A stretch of DNA of 64,000 nt from Brucella tritici (GTDB taxonomy: Bacteria; Pseudomonadota; Alphaproteobacteria; Rhizobiales; Rhizobiaceae). The notes below the pieces were generated by a model. That model did not search any database. It saw nothing but the letters and a program-made list of their open reading frames with translations, and was not told the DNA's origin. The translations under genes were made by a program, and so were the position numbers. Shown here one piece after another: positions 52,625 to 60,635 of this stretch (within the stretch, counting starts at the first letter, position 1; each line of letters starts with the position of its first letter). The stretch covers positions 1 to 64,000 of the forward strand of contig NZ_WBWA01000015.1 of assembly GCF_008932295.1 (NCBI RefSeq), in the 5' to 3' direction.

Positions 52625-53467
52625 TTAGCGCTCACGACGGATTTCGCTTTCATGCCAACGCCCGAGGACGAGGCGCGACAGCCAGCTTGTGATAAGGAAA
52701 ATCACGATGCCGAGCAGCGAAACGAGGAAAAGCGCGGCAAACATGCGCGGAATTTCGTTGCGGAAGCTCGATTCCAGAATACGCGAGGCAAGACCTGTGC
52801 TTTGGCCTGCCGTACCGGCAACGAACTCAGCCACAACTGCACCGATCAGTGACAGGCCACCGGCGATTTTCAGTGCGGCCATGAAATAGGGCAATGCGCT
52901 CGGCGCTAGCAGATAGCGCAAGCGCTGCCATGGAGAAGCGCGGTAGAGTTTGAACAGATCGCGCAGATTATGGTCGGCGCTGCGCAATCCAATCACCGTG
53001 TTGGAAAGGATCGGGAAGAACGCCACGATCCAGGCGCAGATCAACAAGGCTGAAAATGTATCGCGCACATAGATAAGGATGAGCGGTGCGATAGCGATGA
53101 CCGGTGTGACCTGAAGGATAACGGCAAAGGGAAAGAACGCCATTTCAATCGGGCGCGACAGGGCGAAGATCATGCCGAGCAGAACGCCGCCAATAATGGC
53201 GCAGGCCAGTGAGATCAGCGTCAGCTTGACCGTGAACCACATGGAGGCCATCAGGGACGGACCATCCTTGTAGAGCGTTTCCGCGACCAGGGAGGGGGCA
53301 GGGATCAGGTAATGCGGCACCTGATAATAACGGACGAGACCCTCCCATATGCCGAGCGCGATGATGATTGCCATTGTCGGCATGACAATGCGCAAGGTGC
53401 GATCACGTCGGGCTAGGCGATCCTGTTCGGAATTGAGAACGGGCAGTTCGTTTTGCATCTGGTTCAT
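52625..53467 (-). CDS. SsuC/ThiX-like ABC permease
   Basis: A 280-residue permease with six helices. The ATPase-contact loop reads LFKLYRASPWQRLRYLLAPSALPYFMAALKIAGGLSLIGAVVAEF. ATG 53467 has GAGGAC eight bases upstream (an ATG two codons earlier is too close to it); the open frame itself extends further to a TTG at 53488 inside the ATPase gene. It overlaps neither neighbour by more than the ATPase stop region. Partner of the NMT1-like receptor. Confidence 0.9.
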   Translation of the reverse strand: MNQMQNELPVLNSEQDRLARRDRTLRIVMPTMAIIIALGIWEGLVRYYQVPHYLIPAPSLVAETLYKDGPSLMASMWFTVKLTLISLACAIIGGVLLGMIFALSRPIEMAFFPFAVILQVTPVIAIAPLILIYVRDTFSALLICAWIVAFFPILSNTVIGLRSADHNLRDLFKLYRASPWQRLRYLLAPSALPYFMAALKIAGGLSLIGAVVAEFVAGTAGQSTGLASRILESSFRNEIPRMFAALFLVSLLGIVIFLITSWLSRLVLGRWHESEIRRER

Positions 53468-53477
53468 TTGCATGTCC

Positions 53478-54287
53478 TCAGTGATCAATATCTTCAGAGG
53501 AAAGCGTCGCGGTCAGCGCATCGGAAACCTTGGCGCAATATTTCGCATATGCATCTGTCGTGCGGTAATTTTCAGAGCGGGGGTAGGAGCCGATGATCGG
53601 TATATCGGCAACCACGCGGCCCGGCCTTGCCGCCATGACGATAACGCGGTTGGACAGATAGACCGACTCGTAAACGCTGTGGGTAACGAAGATAACCGTC
53701 AGGCCGTGTTCCTGCCAAAGACGCAGCACGTCATTGTTGAGCTTGAAGCGCGTCATTTCATCGAGCGCTGCAAAAGGTTCATCCATCAAGAGAAGACGCG
53801 GACGTGTAACCAGCGCGCGGGCGATGGAAACGCGCATTTTCATGCCGCCTGAGAGCTCTCGCGGAAAAGCCTTGGCAAAGCGTGACAGGCCAACTTGTGC
53901 CAGAGCTTCTTCAACGCGCGGGGTCGCTTCCTTGCGGGAAATACCAGTGAGACGCAGCGGCAGATAGACATTGTCGAAGACGCTGGCCCAAGGCATCAGC
54001 GTCGGCTCCTGAAAAACGAAGCCTATATCCTGAGCGCCGATAGGTCCCTTGCCGGGAGCGTGGCCGTTAACGCGGATATCACCGGCGGAAATCGATTCCA
54101 AACCGGCGATCATGCGCAGCGCAGTGCTCTTGCCGCAGCCCGAGGGGCCAAGAAAGCTGACGAACTGGCCTTGCTCGATCTTGAGCGACATGTCGCTCAC
54201 AGCCATCACGCCGGTGCCATATTGCTTGTAGACGCCGTCAATCTCGATCAGAGAGGACGGAGCTTGCGAGTTGGGGGACACGCTCAT
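53478..54287 (-). CDS. SsuB/TauB-like ABC ATPase
   Basis: A 269-residue ATPase. Walker A GPSGCGKST is at residues 47-55, Q-loop in VFQEPTLMPWASV, signature LSGGMKMR (Met in place of the common Gln, frequent in this subfamily), Walker B LLLMDEPFAALDE and H-loop FVTHSVYE. It starts at ATG 54287, 5 bp after the creatininase-like gene stop. It drives the SsuC-like permease. Confidence 0.92.
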   Translation of the reverse strand: MSVSPNSQAPSSLIEIDGVYKQYGTGVMAVSDMSLKIEQGQFVSFLGPSGCGKSTALRMIAGLESISAGDIRVNGHAPGKGPIGAQDIGFVFQEPTLMPWASVFDNVYLPLRLTGISRKEATPRVEEALAQVGLSRFAKAFPRELSGGMKMRVSIARALVTRPRLLLMDEPFAALDEMTRFKLNNDVLRLWQEHGLTVIFVTHSVYESVYLSNRVIVMAARPGRVVADIPIIGSYPRSENYRTTDAYAKYCAKVSDALTATLSSEDIDH

Positions 54288-54292
54288 TATCC

Positions 54293-55093
54293 TTACCAGG
54301 CTGGTTGATTGTCGAGCCAGGAAAGCGGCGCTCGTTCGATCTCCGCCAGCACCTCGACCAAACGCTCAGCGGCAAAATCGATGGTCGCTCGACCTTTTTC
54401 GGCAGTCGCGAGCGTTGCGTCGCCAGCGGCGCCATAAGGATTGATATCCTGAATCTGCCAGGCAGGCTTTGCACCGCCGCTCAGTGAAAGATGCTTGAAA
54501 TCACTTGCAAAAGTTTCCGTAAGTGTACGGAAATCCTGTGCTTTCGACATGTCGACAAGATCGGGATGCATTTCCAGCATCACCGAGGTTTCCATGTCCC
54601 CGGCATGAATGCCATGCTTAGCGTCGTGGTCGCTGTAGACACCTTCCGGCATTCCAAGGCCGAACCAGTTTATGCTCACCACCATCATATTGTGGCGAAT
54701 GCGAAGCTCTCGTGCGACGATATCCATGACACTGATCTGGCCGCCATGGCTGTTGAGAAGCGCCATTTTGCGGACGCCGCTTGCTGCCACGCAGCCACCG
54801 ATTTCGCACCACATTCGTATGATCGTCTCTGCCGAGAACGTCAATGTGCCGGGGTAAAGGCTGTGCTCGTTGCTCTTGCCGATGGCCTGCGTCGGCAGGA
54901 AAAGCGCGTGGCTTGTTTCAGGCAGGCGGGCGATTGTTTCCTTCACCATACCATCGACAATAGCAGCATCGACCGCCAGCGGCAGGTGAGGTCCGTGCTG
55001 TTCGATTGCGCCGACGGGCAGAACCGCCACAAGCTTCTCGCGATCGAGGCGGGAGAATGCCTCGCTCGTATAATCGGACCAATATCGTTTCAA
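54293..55093 (-). CDS. Creatininase-family amidohydrolase
   Basis: A 266-residue metallohydrolase. Family metal ligands are seen in LPVGAIEQHGPHLPLAVDAAI (Glu, His, Asp), LNSHGGQ and HAGDMETSVML. Members include creatininase, the flavin-pathway formamide hydrolase ArfB and the mycofactocin protease MftE. The start is TTG 55093, with AGGAG eight bases upstream. It is the first gene of the leftward operon and lies directly behind the RutR-type operator. It probably opens a cyclic amide or removes a formyl/amide group in the same pathway as the deaminase. Confidence 0.88.
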   Translation of the reverse strand: MKRYWSDYTSEAFSRLDREKLVAVLPVGAIEQHGPHLPLAVDAAIVDGMVKETIARLPETSHALFLPTQAIGKSNEHSLYPGTLTFSAETIIRMWCEIGGCVAASGVRKMALLNSHGGQISVMDIVARELRIRHNMMVVSINWFGLGMPEGVYSDHDAKHGIHAGDMETSVMLEMHPDLVDMSKAQDFRTLTETFASDFKHLSLSGGAKPAWQIQDINPYGAAGDATLATAEKGRATIDFAAERLVEVLAEIERAPLSWLDNQPAW

Positions 55094-55131
55094 GATTGCA
55101 ACTCCTACACGCTCGGGCCAAGGGCGTTAGA

Positions 55132-55175
55132 GCGCATCCCGAAAAGTGTGAAACGGTTTTCGGAACAAGATGCGC
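55132..55175. repeat. Rhizobial palindromic intergenic repeat
   Basis: GCGCATC/GATGCGC (55132-55138, 55169-55175) enclose CCGAAAA/TTTTCGG (55139-55145, 55157-55163), giving a nested imperfect hairpin. The sequence 'GCGCATCCCGAAAAGTGTG' is typical of repeats scattered through Brucella/Ochrobactrum and rhizobial intergenic regions. It lies in the leader of the creatininase-like operon, between the operator and the first gene. Confidence 0.65.
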
Positions 55176-55210
55176 GTCAAACCAGATTTGATGCATCCTA
55201 CTAAACAATC

Positions 55211-55224
55211 TGACCGATCGGTCA
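55211..55224. promoter_or_regulatory. RutR-type operator
   Basis: TGACCGATCGGTCA is a perfect 14-bp palindrome; read on the minus strand with flanks it is TTTGACCGATCGGTCAG. It matches the arms of the E. coli RutR consensus TTGACCANNTGGTCAA except at the inner pair. It lies 118 bp upstream of the creatininase-like operon, whose last gene encodes a RutR-like repressor, and 115 bp upstream of the divergent flavoprotein gene, so it may control both directions. Confidence 0.7.
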
Positions 55225-55338
55225 AACTAAATGTTTTAAATATTCAGATTGCGTGCAATTAAGGTGTGAATCCGTGGCTATTTGGTCACGTGACGGGCCG
55301 CGACACGTTTATGATGTGCGGAAATTTCCGGAGGTCCT

Positions 55339-56571
55339 ATGGACGACAGATGCATTATCATTGGGGCTGGCCATGCCGGTTCGCAGGCTGCTATCAGTCT
55401 TCGGCAGGAAGGCTATGCAGGCGAAATCATTCTCATCAACGACGAAACCGATATTCCCTACCATAAGCCGCCGCTCTCCAAATCCTATCTGAAAGCTCCG
55501 GAAGGCGGCGGTCTGGTGCTGCGTCCAGAAGCAACTTATCGCGATAATAATATCGAGATGCTGTTCGGCCATCACGTCGAAAACGTATCGATTGCAGACA
55601 AGACAGTCGCGCTTGATGATGGACGCGTGTTGAACTGGTCTGAACTGATCTTCGCAACCGGCGCACGCGCGCGCATTCCCAATGTATCGGGCGTCGAGCT
55701 TGAAGGTGTCTTCACGCTGCGCCGGATGGAAGATGCACGTCGCATCGCAGCAGCAATGCCGAATGTCGAGAACGTCGTCATTATCGGCGGCGGTTTCATT
55801 GGCCTTGAAATGGCCCATAGTGCAATCGCACTTGGCAAAAAGACGGTTCTGATCGAGGCCGCGCCTCGTGTGCTGGGCCGTTCGGTTGCAACGCATATCT
55901 CCGCCCATGTGGAAGAACGCAGCCGCGCCGCCAACATCACACTTTTGACCGGTCTCGGTGTCACGGCAATCGAGGGTGAAAATAACCGTGTTACCGGCGT
56001 GAAAGCGGCGGACGGCATGATATTCCCGGCGGATATGGTCGTGATCGGCACTGGCGCGGTGCCAAATGTCGAGCTTGCGGTAACGGCGGGACTTGCAATC
56101 GACAACGGCATTGTTGTCGACGAGAACCTGCGTACGTCTGCCAGCCATGTTTATGCCATTGGCGACTGCGTGAGTTACGATCACTTTCATGCCGGTCGCC
56201 GGGTGCGGCTGGAATCGGTGCAAAACGCGACCGATCAGGCAAAGCATGTGGCGCGCACCATTGTCGGGCGCGGAACGCCGTTTCGGGAAGTCGCCTGGTT
56301 CTGGTCCGATCAGGGCGATATGAAGTTGCAGACGGCAGGACTTTCCTTCGATGCTGATCGGCATATCCTTTCGGGGAACCCGGAAGAAAATGCGTTCTCC
56401 ATCTTCCATTTTGCCGGTGACAGGCTTGTGGCTGTCGATTCCATCAACCGCCCCGCGGACCATATGATTGCGCGCCGTCTGCTGGCCGCAGGTATTAATC
56501 CGACCGAGGCTGATATTGCAGCCGGAGCCGCACGGCTGAAAGAAATGCTGGCTGCAGCGCCGAAATCTTGA
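55339..56571 (+). CDS. Ferredoxin-NAD(P) reductase-like flavoprotein
   Basis: A 410-residue FAD/NAD oxidoreductase of the rubredoxin/ferredoxin reductase type (ThcD/PdR-like). It has the FAD motif GAGHAGSQAA (residues 9-18), PYHKPPLSKSYL, the NAD motif IIGGGFIGLEMA and YAIGDCVSYDH, plus the C-terminal reductase domain with WFWSDQGDMKLQTAG. It would supply electrons to a ferredoxin-dependent oxygenase or P450; neither is encoded nearby. It diverges from the creatininase-like operon and shares its control region. The Rid-like gene follows after 9 bp. Confidence 0.88.
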   Translation: MDDRCIIIGAGHAGSQAAISLRQEGYAGEIILINDETDIPYHKPPLSKSYLKAPEGGGLVLRPEATYRDNNIEMLFGHHVENVSIADKTVALDDGRVLNWSELIFATGARARIPNVSGVELEGVFTLRRMEDARRIAAAMPNVENVVIIGGGFIGLEMAHSAIALGKKTVLIEAAPRVLGRSVATHISAHVEERSRAANITLLTGLGVTAIEGENNRVTGVKAADGMIFPADMVVIGTGAVPNVELAVTAGLAIDNGIVVDENLRTSASHVYAIGDCVSYDHFHAGRRVRLESVQNATDQAKHVARTIVGRGTPFREVAWFWSDQGDMKLQTAGLSFDADRHILSGNPEENAFSIFHFAGDRLVAVDSINRPADHMIARRLLAAGINPTEADIAAGAARLKEMLAAAPKS

Positions 56572-56580
56572 GGAATCACT

Positions 56581-56970
56581 ATGAACAGTTTGAAACATCT
56601 GCTGCCCGCCGACATGGCGGCGCCCTTTGCCGCCTACAGTCATGGCGTGAAAGTTAAAGCCAATGCTGAAATGATTTTCTGTTCCGGCCAACTGGGTATC
56701 GCGCCCGATGCAAGCGTGCCGGAAGATGCAGGCACTCAGGCCGAACTCTGTTTCGAGAATATTCGCCGTATTCTGCGCGATGGCGGCATGGAGCTCTCCG
56801 ATGTCGTGCGTATCAATGCTTACGTCACGGATCGGGTTTACATGCGTCCTTATATGGATGTTCGCGACAGGCTGTTTCCCCAGCCAGCGCCAGCCTCAAC
56901 GCTGATGATCGTTTCCGGTTTCACGCGTGAGGAATTCAAGGTCGAAATCGAGGTGGTTGCGGCCAGATAG
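56581..56970 (+). CDS. Rid-family protein lacking the catalytic arginine
   Basis: A 129-residue YjgF-type protein (SHGVKVKANAEMIFCSGQLGI, then LCFENIRRILRDGGMELSDVVRINAYVTD). At the position of the deaminase arginine (PARS in RidA) it reads PAPASTLMIVS, without arginine, so it belongs with the Rid4-Rid7-type groups that lack imine deaminase activity. It follows the ferredoxin-reductase-like gene by 9 bp and is probably co-transcribed. It may act in the same pathway as the divergent deaminase/creatininase operon, as RutC does in pyrimidine degradation. Confidence 0.85.
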   Translation: MNSLKHLLPADMAAPFAAYSHGVKVKANAEMIFCSGQLGIAPDASVPEDAGTQAELCFENIRRILRDGGMELSDVVRINAYVTDRVYMRPYMDVRDRLFPQPAPASTLMIVSGFTREEFKVEIEVVAAR

Positions 56971-57074
56971 TCACTTGCCGCTGAGCCGTCAAAGCGCCGC
57001 AGCAAGGCGTATCGCCTTTGCCTGAAAGGAGTGGTAGGGTTGTCCGACATCCTCCATTCCCTTCAGGCCCATTC

Positions 57075-58298
57075 ATGTCCAAAATTCAACCTTCGGCTTC
57101 ATCGCCGGAAATTTCGCCGCGTTCGTCTGCACGATTGGCGGAACTGGCGCTTGCCATCGGCGGCTTCGGTATAGGCACCGGTGAATTCGCGATTATGGCG
57201 CTGCTGCCCGATATCGCTCGCGATCTTAATGTGACCATTCCGCAAGGCGGCCATCTCATCAGTTCTTATGCGCTTGGTGTTCTGATCGGCGCGCCGGTGC
57301 TGGCCGTGATTGGCGCAAGGCTCGACCGCCGCAAACTCCTCTTCCTGCTTATGGGGCTGTTCGCTTTCGGTAATCTCGCAAGCGCATTCATGCAGGACTA
57401 TGGCGGTCTTTACATGATGCGGTTCGTTGCGGGTTTTCCTCACGGAGCCTATTTCGGCGTCGCTTCACTTGTCGCCGCATCCTTGGCGGAACCGGGCAAG
57501 CGCGCTCAGGCTGTAGGGCGGGTCATGATGGGGCTGACCATTGCGACGTTGTGCGGGACACCGCTTGCGACCTCTCTCGGCCAGATTGCCGGATGGCGTG
57601 CAATGTTCGGGTCGGTTGGCTTGATTGCAATTCTGACCATGGTGCTGGTCGCGATCTATGTGCCTAGACAGCCCGCAGGCGAAGGAGCATCACCTTTGCG
57701 CGAACTGGGAGCGTTCCGTCGCAAGCAGGTCTGGCTGACGCTCGGGATTGGTGCAATCGGCACTGGTGGCCTGTTTTCGGTCTTTACCTATGTTGCGGCG
57801 ACAGTCACCGAGGTTTCGCATGTCGATGTGAAATGGATGCCTTTCGTCTTCGCGATGTTCGGTCTCGGTATGGTGCTTGGCAATATAGTTGGTTCGCGTC
57901 TCACAGATCGTTCTGTCATGGGAACGGTTGGTCTGGTGCTGCTCTATGATATGGCCGTTATGCTTGCTTTCCCCGTTCTCATGCAGCATCCGGCGACCGC
58001 GTTCTTGAACGTGCTTCTGGTCGGTGGTGGCTTTGCGCTCGTCCCCGCATTGCAAACGCGTCTGATGGATGTGGCGGCGGATGCGCAGACGCTTGCGGCA
58101 GCCCTCAACCATTCCGCGCTCAATCTCGCCAATGCGCTCGGTGCATGGCTCGGCGGTCTGGCGGTCGCATGGGGCTATGGCTGGACATCGACAGGAACAG
58201 TCGGAGCATTGCTCGCCTTGTCCGGTTTGATCGTCTTTGCAATCTCGGTTGCGTTCGACAGGCGCGGTGCGGCAAGGCCTGTCTCGCAAGAGGCTTAA
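57075..58298 (+). CDS. MFS exporter (AraJ/YdhP/DHA1-like)
   Basis: A 407-residue protein with twelve helices. The N-terminal helix block ALAIGGFGIGTGEFAIMALLPDIARDLNV and the loop GARLDRRKLLFLLMGLFAFGNLASAF (MFS motif A) match the DHA1 sugar/drug efflux subgroup (AraJ, YdhP, PbuE). ATG 57075 is used; the open frame begins 19 codons earlier without a ribosome site. Exports purine ribosides, sugars or drugs in relatives; substrate here unknown. It seems to be a separate unit after the Rid-like gene. Confidence 0.87.
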   Translation: MSKIQPSASSPEISPRSSARLAELALAIGGFGIGTGEFAIMALLPDIARDLNVTIPQGGHLISSYALGVLIGAPVLAVIGARLDRRKLLFLLMGLFAFGNLASAFMQDYGGLYMMRFVAGFPHGAYFGVASLVAASLAEPGKRAQAVGRVMMGLTIATLCGTPLATSLGQIAGWRAMFGSVGLIAILTMVLVAIYVPRQPAGEGASPLRELGAFRRKQVWLTLGIGAIGTGGLFSVFTYVAATVTEVSHVDVKWMPFVFAMFGLGMVLGNIVGSRLTDRSVMGTVGLVLLYDMAVMLAFPVLMQHPATAFLNVLLVGGGFALVPALQTRLMDVAADAQTLAAALNHSALNLANALGAWLGGLAVAWGYGWTSTGTVGALLALSGLIVFAISVAFDRRGAARPVSQEA

Positions 58299-58447
58299 AG
58301 CATGTCTCCCAAAAGTGGAAACCGCCTTCGCGGGGAGATCAGTCCAATGGACTGATCTCTAGTCCCGCTACGATGGGATAAGGACATGCACGAAAACAAA
58401 AGCTTAAAGCGCGTTGTGTGAATATGATAAATCGCGACACGCTTTAA
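58299..58447. repeat. Composite rhizobial palindromic repeat
   Basis: The region is a nested set of inverted repeats. Outer arms GCATGTC (about 58303-58309) and GACATGC (about 58383-58389) enclose AGATCAGTCC/GGACTGATCT around AAT. A second module pairs TAAAGCG with CGCTTTA (about 58405-58445). The arms resemble the repeat elements found throughout Rhizobiales intergenic DNA. It separates the MFS gene from the tandem-hairpin RNA. Confidence 0.65.
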
Positions 58448-58459
58448 TGACGCCTCATA

Positions 58460-58585
58460 AACGAAAACACCCGTCGCGGGAGGAGGCGACGGGTGTTTTA
58501 TGGGGAAGACCGGACTTGGGAGGAGGATATCCGGTCTTGAATCACCGAGGGAATGGGAGGAGGAGAAAACACCCCGGTGATATTC
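58460..58585 (-). ncRNA. Tandem CCUCCUCCC-loop hairpin RNA (CcsR/'cuckoo'-like sRNA array)
   Basis: Read on the minus strand, three successive hairpins each display CCTCCTCCC in the loop. Complement positions of the motif are 58555-58563, 58518-58526 and 58478-58486. Stems: ATCACCG/CGGTGAT (58541-58547, 58575-58581), AAGACCGGA/TCCGGTCTT (58506-58514, 58530-58538) and AAAACACCCGTCG/CGACGGGTGTTTT (58464-58476, 58487-58499); the last is also a terminator. CCUCCUCCC is an anti-Shine-Dalgarno sequence; Rhodobacter CcsR1-4 and rhizobial 'cuckoo' RNAs carry it in tandem hairpins. The array lies 78 bp after a DUF1127 gene on the same strand, as at the Rhodobacter ccaF1-CcsR locus, where sRNAs are processed from the shared mRNA. 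Confidence 0.85.
58464..58499. terminator. Strong bidirectional terminator (third CCUCCUCCC hairpin)
   Basis: A 13-bp perfect stem (AAAACACCCGTCG 58464-58476, CGACGGGTGTTTT 58487-58499) with a 10-nt loop is flanked by A-runs and T-runs so that it works in both directions. It ends the minus-strand RNA array and also stops rightward transcription from the MFS gene. Confidence 0.85.
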
Positions 58586-58658
58586 TGGAAACTGTAGGAC
58601 CGCGCGGTTATAAAGATTCGCGATCCTTGAAGAAGGCCGATGCCTTCCAGAGGCGCTA

Positions 58659-58805
58659 TTAGCGAGCAGCGGCCTTGCGTGCGACGAACGGGATTTCCGA
58701 AGGCAGGATGCCAAGGTCGTTCAGTTCACGTGGGCTCAGGCGGCTCAGTTCGTTTACGGTGTTACGGTAACGGCGCCAGTTGTTGTACGAGCGGATCAGG
58801 TTCAT
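58659..58805 (-). CDS. DUF1127 small basic protein (CcaF1-like)
   Basis: A 48-residue protein (begins MNLIRSYNNWRRYRNTVNEL, ends ARKAAAR) of the DUF1127/YjiS family, recognisable from WRRYRNTVNELSRL and SPRELNDLGI. It is basic (many Arg). ATG 58805 is preceded by AGGTGAGAGAA. In Rhodobacter the DUF1127 protein CcaF1 is an RNA-binding factor co-transcribed with CCUCCUCCC sRNAs that modulates their processing; in Agrobacterium small DUF1127 proteins affect RNA turnover and phosphate and carbon traits. A short hairpin (GAAGGC/GCCTTC, 58632-58637, 58642-58647) follows the stop, then the hairpin array. Confidence 0.9.
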   Translation of the reverse strand: MNLIRSYNNWRRYRNTVNELSRLSPRELNDLGILPSEIPFVARKAAAR

Positions 58806-59302
58806 TTCTCTCACCTAGTAAAATCTTATCTCTTTGTTGCAAACAGCATATAGGCTCGAAGCATTTCGAATTGGAGAGACAGATTTGCATAGCTGCAATG
58901 CGTTAAAGCTTGTCAGTTGCACGGCTTTTGCGCAGCTTGGTCATTATGCGATCACAATCTGATGCCCTGTTAAGCAAATCGGCTGGATTCGGGCTGCTTC
59001 GGAAGCTAACTGGTTAAAACTTCTTTAAAAATTCACCGGTCTGAAAACCGCTCCACAAATTGTGGTGGAGACCCGCACCTCCAGCGGCTTTAGTTGCCGG
59101 TAAATGCGCGGTCTCGTCTGTGCCGCAATATGCATGTATTATAGAGTATAAATCTGAACCTCCCGTACGCCTTAAATTTTGTCGCAAAAGTCCGGGAAAT
59201 CGTCGGTTAGAGACAACAATTCTACATGACTTGCGCGCCGGATTGGGTTAAGGGAGTTTCGTCGGGTGTCGGGACGCCATATAATGTGACGTTCTTGCAC
59301 TG
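58806..59302. other. Divergent intergenic region between DUF1127 gene and glycine riboswitch
   Basis: About 500 bp without a convincing gene. It must hold the leftward promoter of the DUF1127/sRNA unit and the rightward promoter of gcvTHP. On the minus strand CTGACA followed 18 bp later by CTATGC is a weak promoter candidate for the former. No repeat or terminator was recognised. Confidence 0.45.
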
Positions 59303-59515
59303 TCTGTCTGCGGGAGAGCGCCAATTGGCCGCCGAAGGGGAAATCGCCCGAAATCTCTCAGGTACAAGGAACCGCAGACGGGTAAGACAACTCTGGAAAG
59401 TCAGGGGCAACCCTGCGCCGAAGGTGTAAGTATAGCATTCTTGCTATGCGAGTCTCTCAGGCCTGAGACAGAGGGGCACGAAGCAACCGCATTTTGCGGA
59501 GGCACACGTGCGACT
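59303..59515 (+). promoter_or_regulatory. Tandem glycine riboswitch
   Basis: Two aptamers stand in series. Aptamer 1 (about 59306-59379) has the closing stem GTCTGCGG/CCGCAGAC, GGGAGAG, GCCGAAGGGG and the conserved CTCTCAGGTACAAGGAACCG-type segment. Aptamer 2 (about 59390-59480) has CTGGAAAG, GCGCCGAAGGTG, a variable hairpin TATAGCAT/ATGC and CTCTCAGGC. A downstream segment (GCGGAGGCACACG, then CTCTGGAG at the ribosome site) probably forms the expression platform. In bacteria this element turns on gcvTHP when glycine is abundant, ending cooperative sensing with the ribosome site of gcvT. Confidence 0.92.
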
Positions 59516-59526
59516 CTGGAGTTGTT

Positions 59527-60630
59527 ATGGGCGATACCGCACATCTGAATACCCTGCCTTTGCAGGATCTGCATGAACAGGCTGGCGCGCGCTTCGGCGG
59601 CTTTGCTGGCTGGAACATGCCGATCACCTATCCGCTGGGCGTAATGAAGGAGCATCTTCATACGCGTGAACATGCGGGCCTTTTCGATATTTCTCATATG
59701 AAGCTGATCGAAATTTCGGGCGTGGAGGCAGCAGCGCTTCTTGCCGAAACCTGTCCGCTTGACCCGACTGTGTTGAAGGAAGGTCAGTCGAAATACACTT
59801 TCTTCCTCAATGATAACGGCGGTGTGCTGGACGATCTGATCGTCACGCGCCTTGGCGAAGACCGTTTCATGGTCGTCGCTAACGCTGGCAATGCCGATGC
59901 CGATATCGAGCATCTGAATGAAGCCGCATCGGGTAAGGACGTCAAAGTCAATCCGCTCGACCGCGTATTCCTCGCCATTCAAGGCCCGGAAGCGGAAGCC
60001 ATCATCAATGATGCCGGTCTGGCCGGTGCCGAGCTTGCTTTCATGAGCGGCTTTGAACCCAAAACTGGCTGGTTCATGACCCGTTCGGGCTATACCGGCG
60101 AAGACGGTTTCGAGATCGGCCTGCCAGCCGATGAAGCGCGTGTGCTTGCAACGAAACTGCTTGCCGACGAGCGCGTCGAATGGATTGGTCTTGCCGCTCG
60201 CGACAGTCTGCGCCTTGAAGCCGGTCTCTGCCTGCACGGTCAGGACATAACGCCGGAAACCGATCCTGTTTCGGCTGGCCTCATTTGGGCAATCGCCAAG
60301 CCTGTGCGCGAAAAGGCTGCATTCAACGGCGCAAAGGCCGTGCTGGACGCGATCGCCAAGGGCGCATCTGCCAAACGTGTCGGCCTCAAGCCGGAAGGCC
60401 GCCAGCCGGTCCGCGGTGGAGCTGATCTCTTTGATGAATCCGGTCGCCAGATCGGCACTGTTACTTCCGGTGGGTTCGGTCCATCGGCAGGATTTCCGGT
60501 TGCCATGGGCTATGTCGAGGCAAGTCTCGCTACCCCCGGCACACGTGTTTTCGCTGACGTTCGCGGCAACAAGGTTCCCGTTGACGTTTCGGCGCTTCCC
60601 TTCACTCCGCATCGCTATCGCAAAGGATAA
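59527..60630 (+). CDS. gcvT: GcvT, aminomethyltransferase of the glycine cleavage system
   Basis: A 367-residue T-protein. It takes the aminomethyl group from lipoylated GcvH, releases ammonia and passes the one-carbon unit to tetrahydrofolate. Family blocks are [39 protein letters not shown] near the N terminus (folate-site Asp in DISHM), [12 protein letters not shown] and [19 protein letters not shown] 59527 follows CTGGAGTTGTT at the end of the riboswitch leader; the longer open frame runs into the riboswitch and is rejected. Confidence 0.95.
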   Translation: MGDTAHLNTLPLQDLHEQAGARFGGFAGWNMPITYPLGVMKEHLHTREHAGLFDISHMKLIEISGVEAAALLAETCPLDPTVLKEGQSKYTFFLNDNGGVLDDLIVTRLGEDRFMVVANAGNADADIEHLNEAASGKDVKVNPLDRVFLAIQGPEAEAIINDAGLAGAELAFMSGFEPKTGWFMTRSGYTGEDGFEIGLPADEARVLATKLLADERVEWIGLAARDSLRLEAGLCLHGQDITPETDPVSAGLIWAIAKPVREKAAFNGAKAVLDAIAKGASAKRVGLKPEGRQPVRGGADLFDESGRQIGTVTSGGFGPSAGFPVAMGYVEASLATPGTRVFADVRGNKVPVDVSALPFTPHRYRKG

Positions 60631-60635
60631 TTTCC

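Noticed and set aside
55309-56691. 460-codon open frame antisense to the ferredoxin-reductase-like gene
   Set aside because: Shadow of a clear FAD/NAD oxidoreductase with both dinucleotide motifs on the plus strand.
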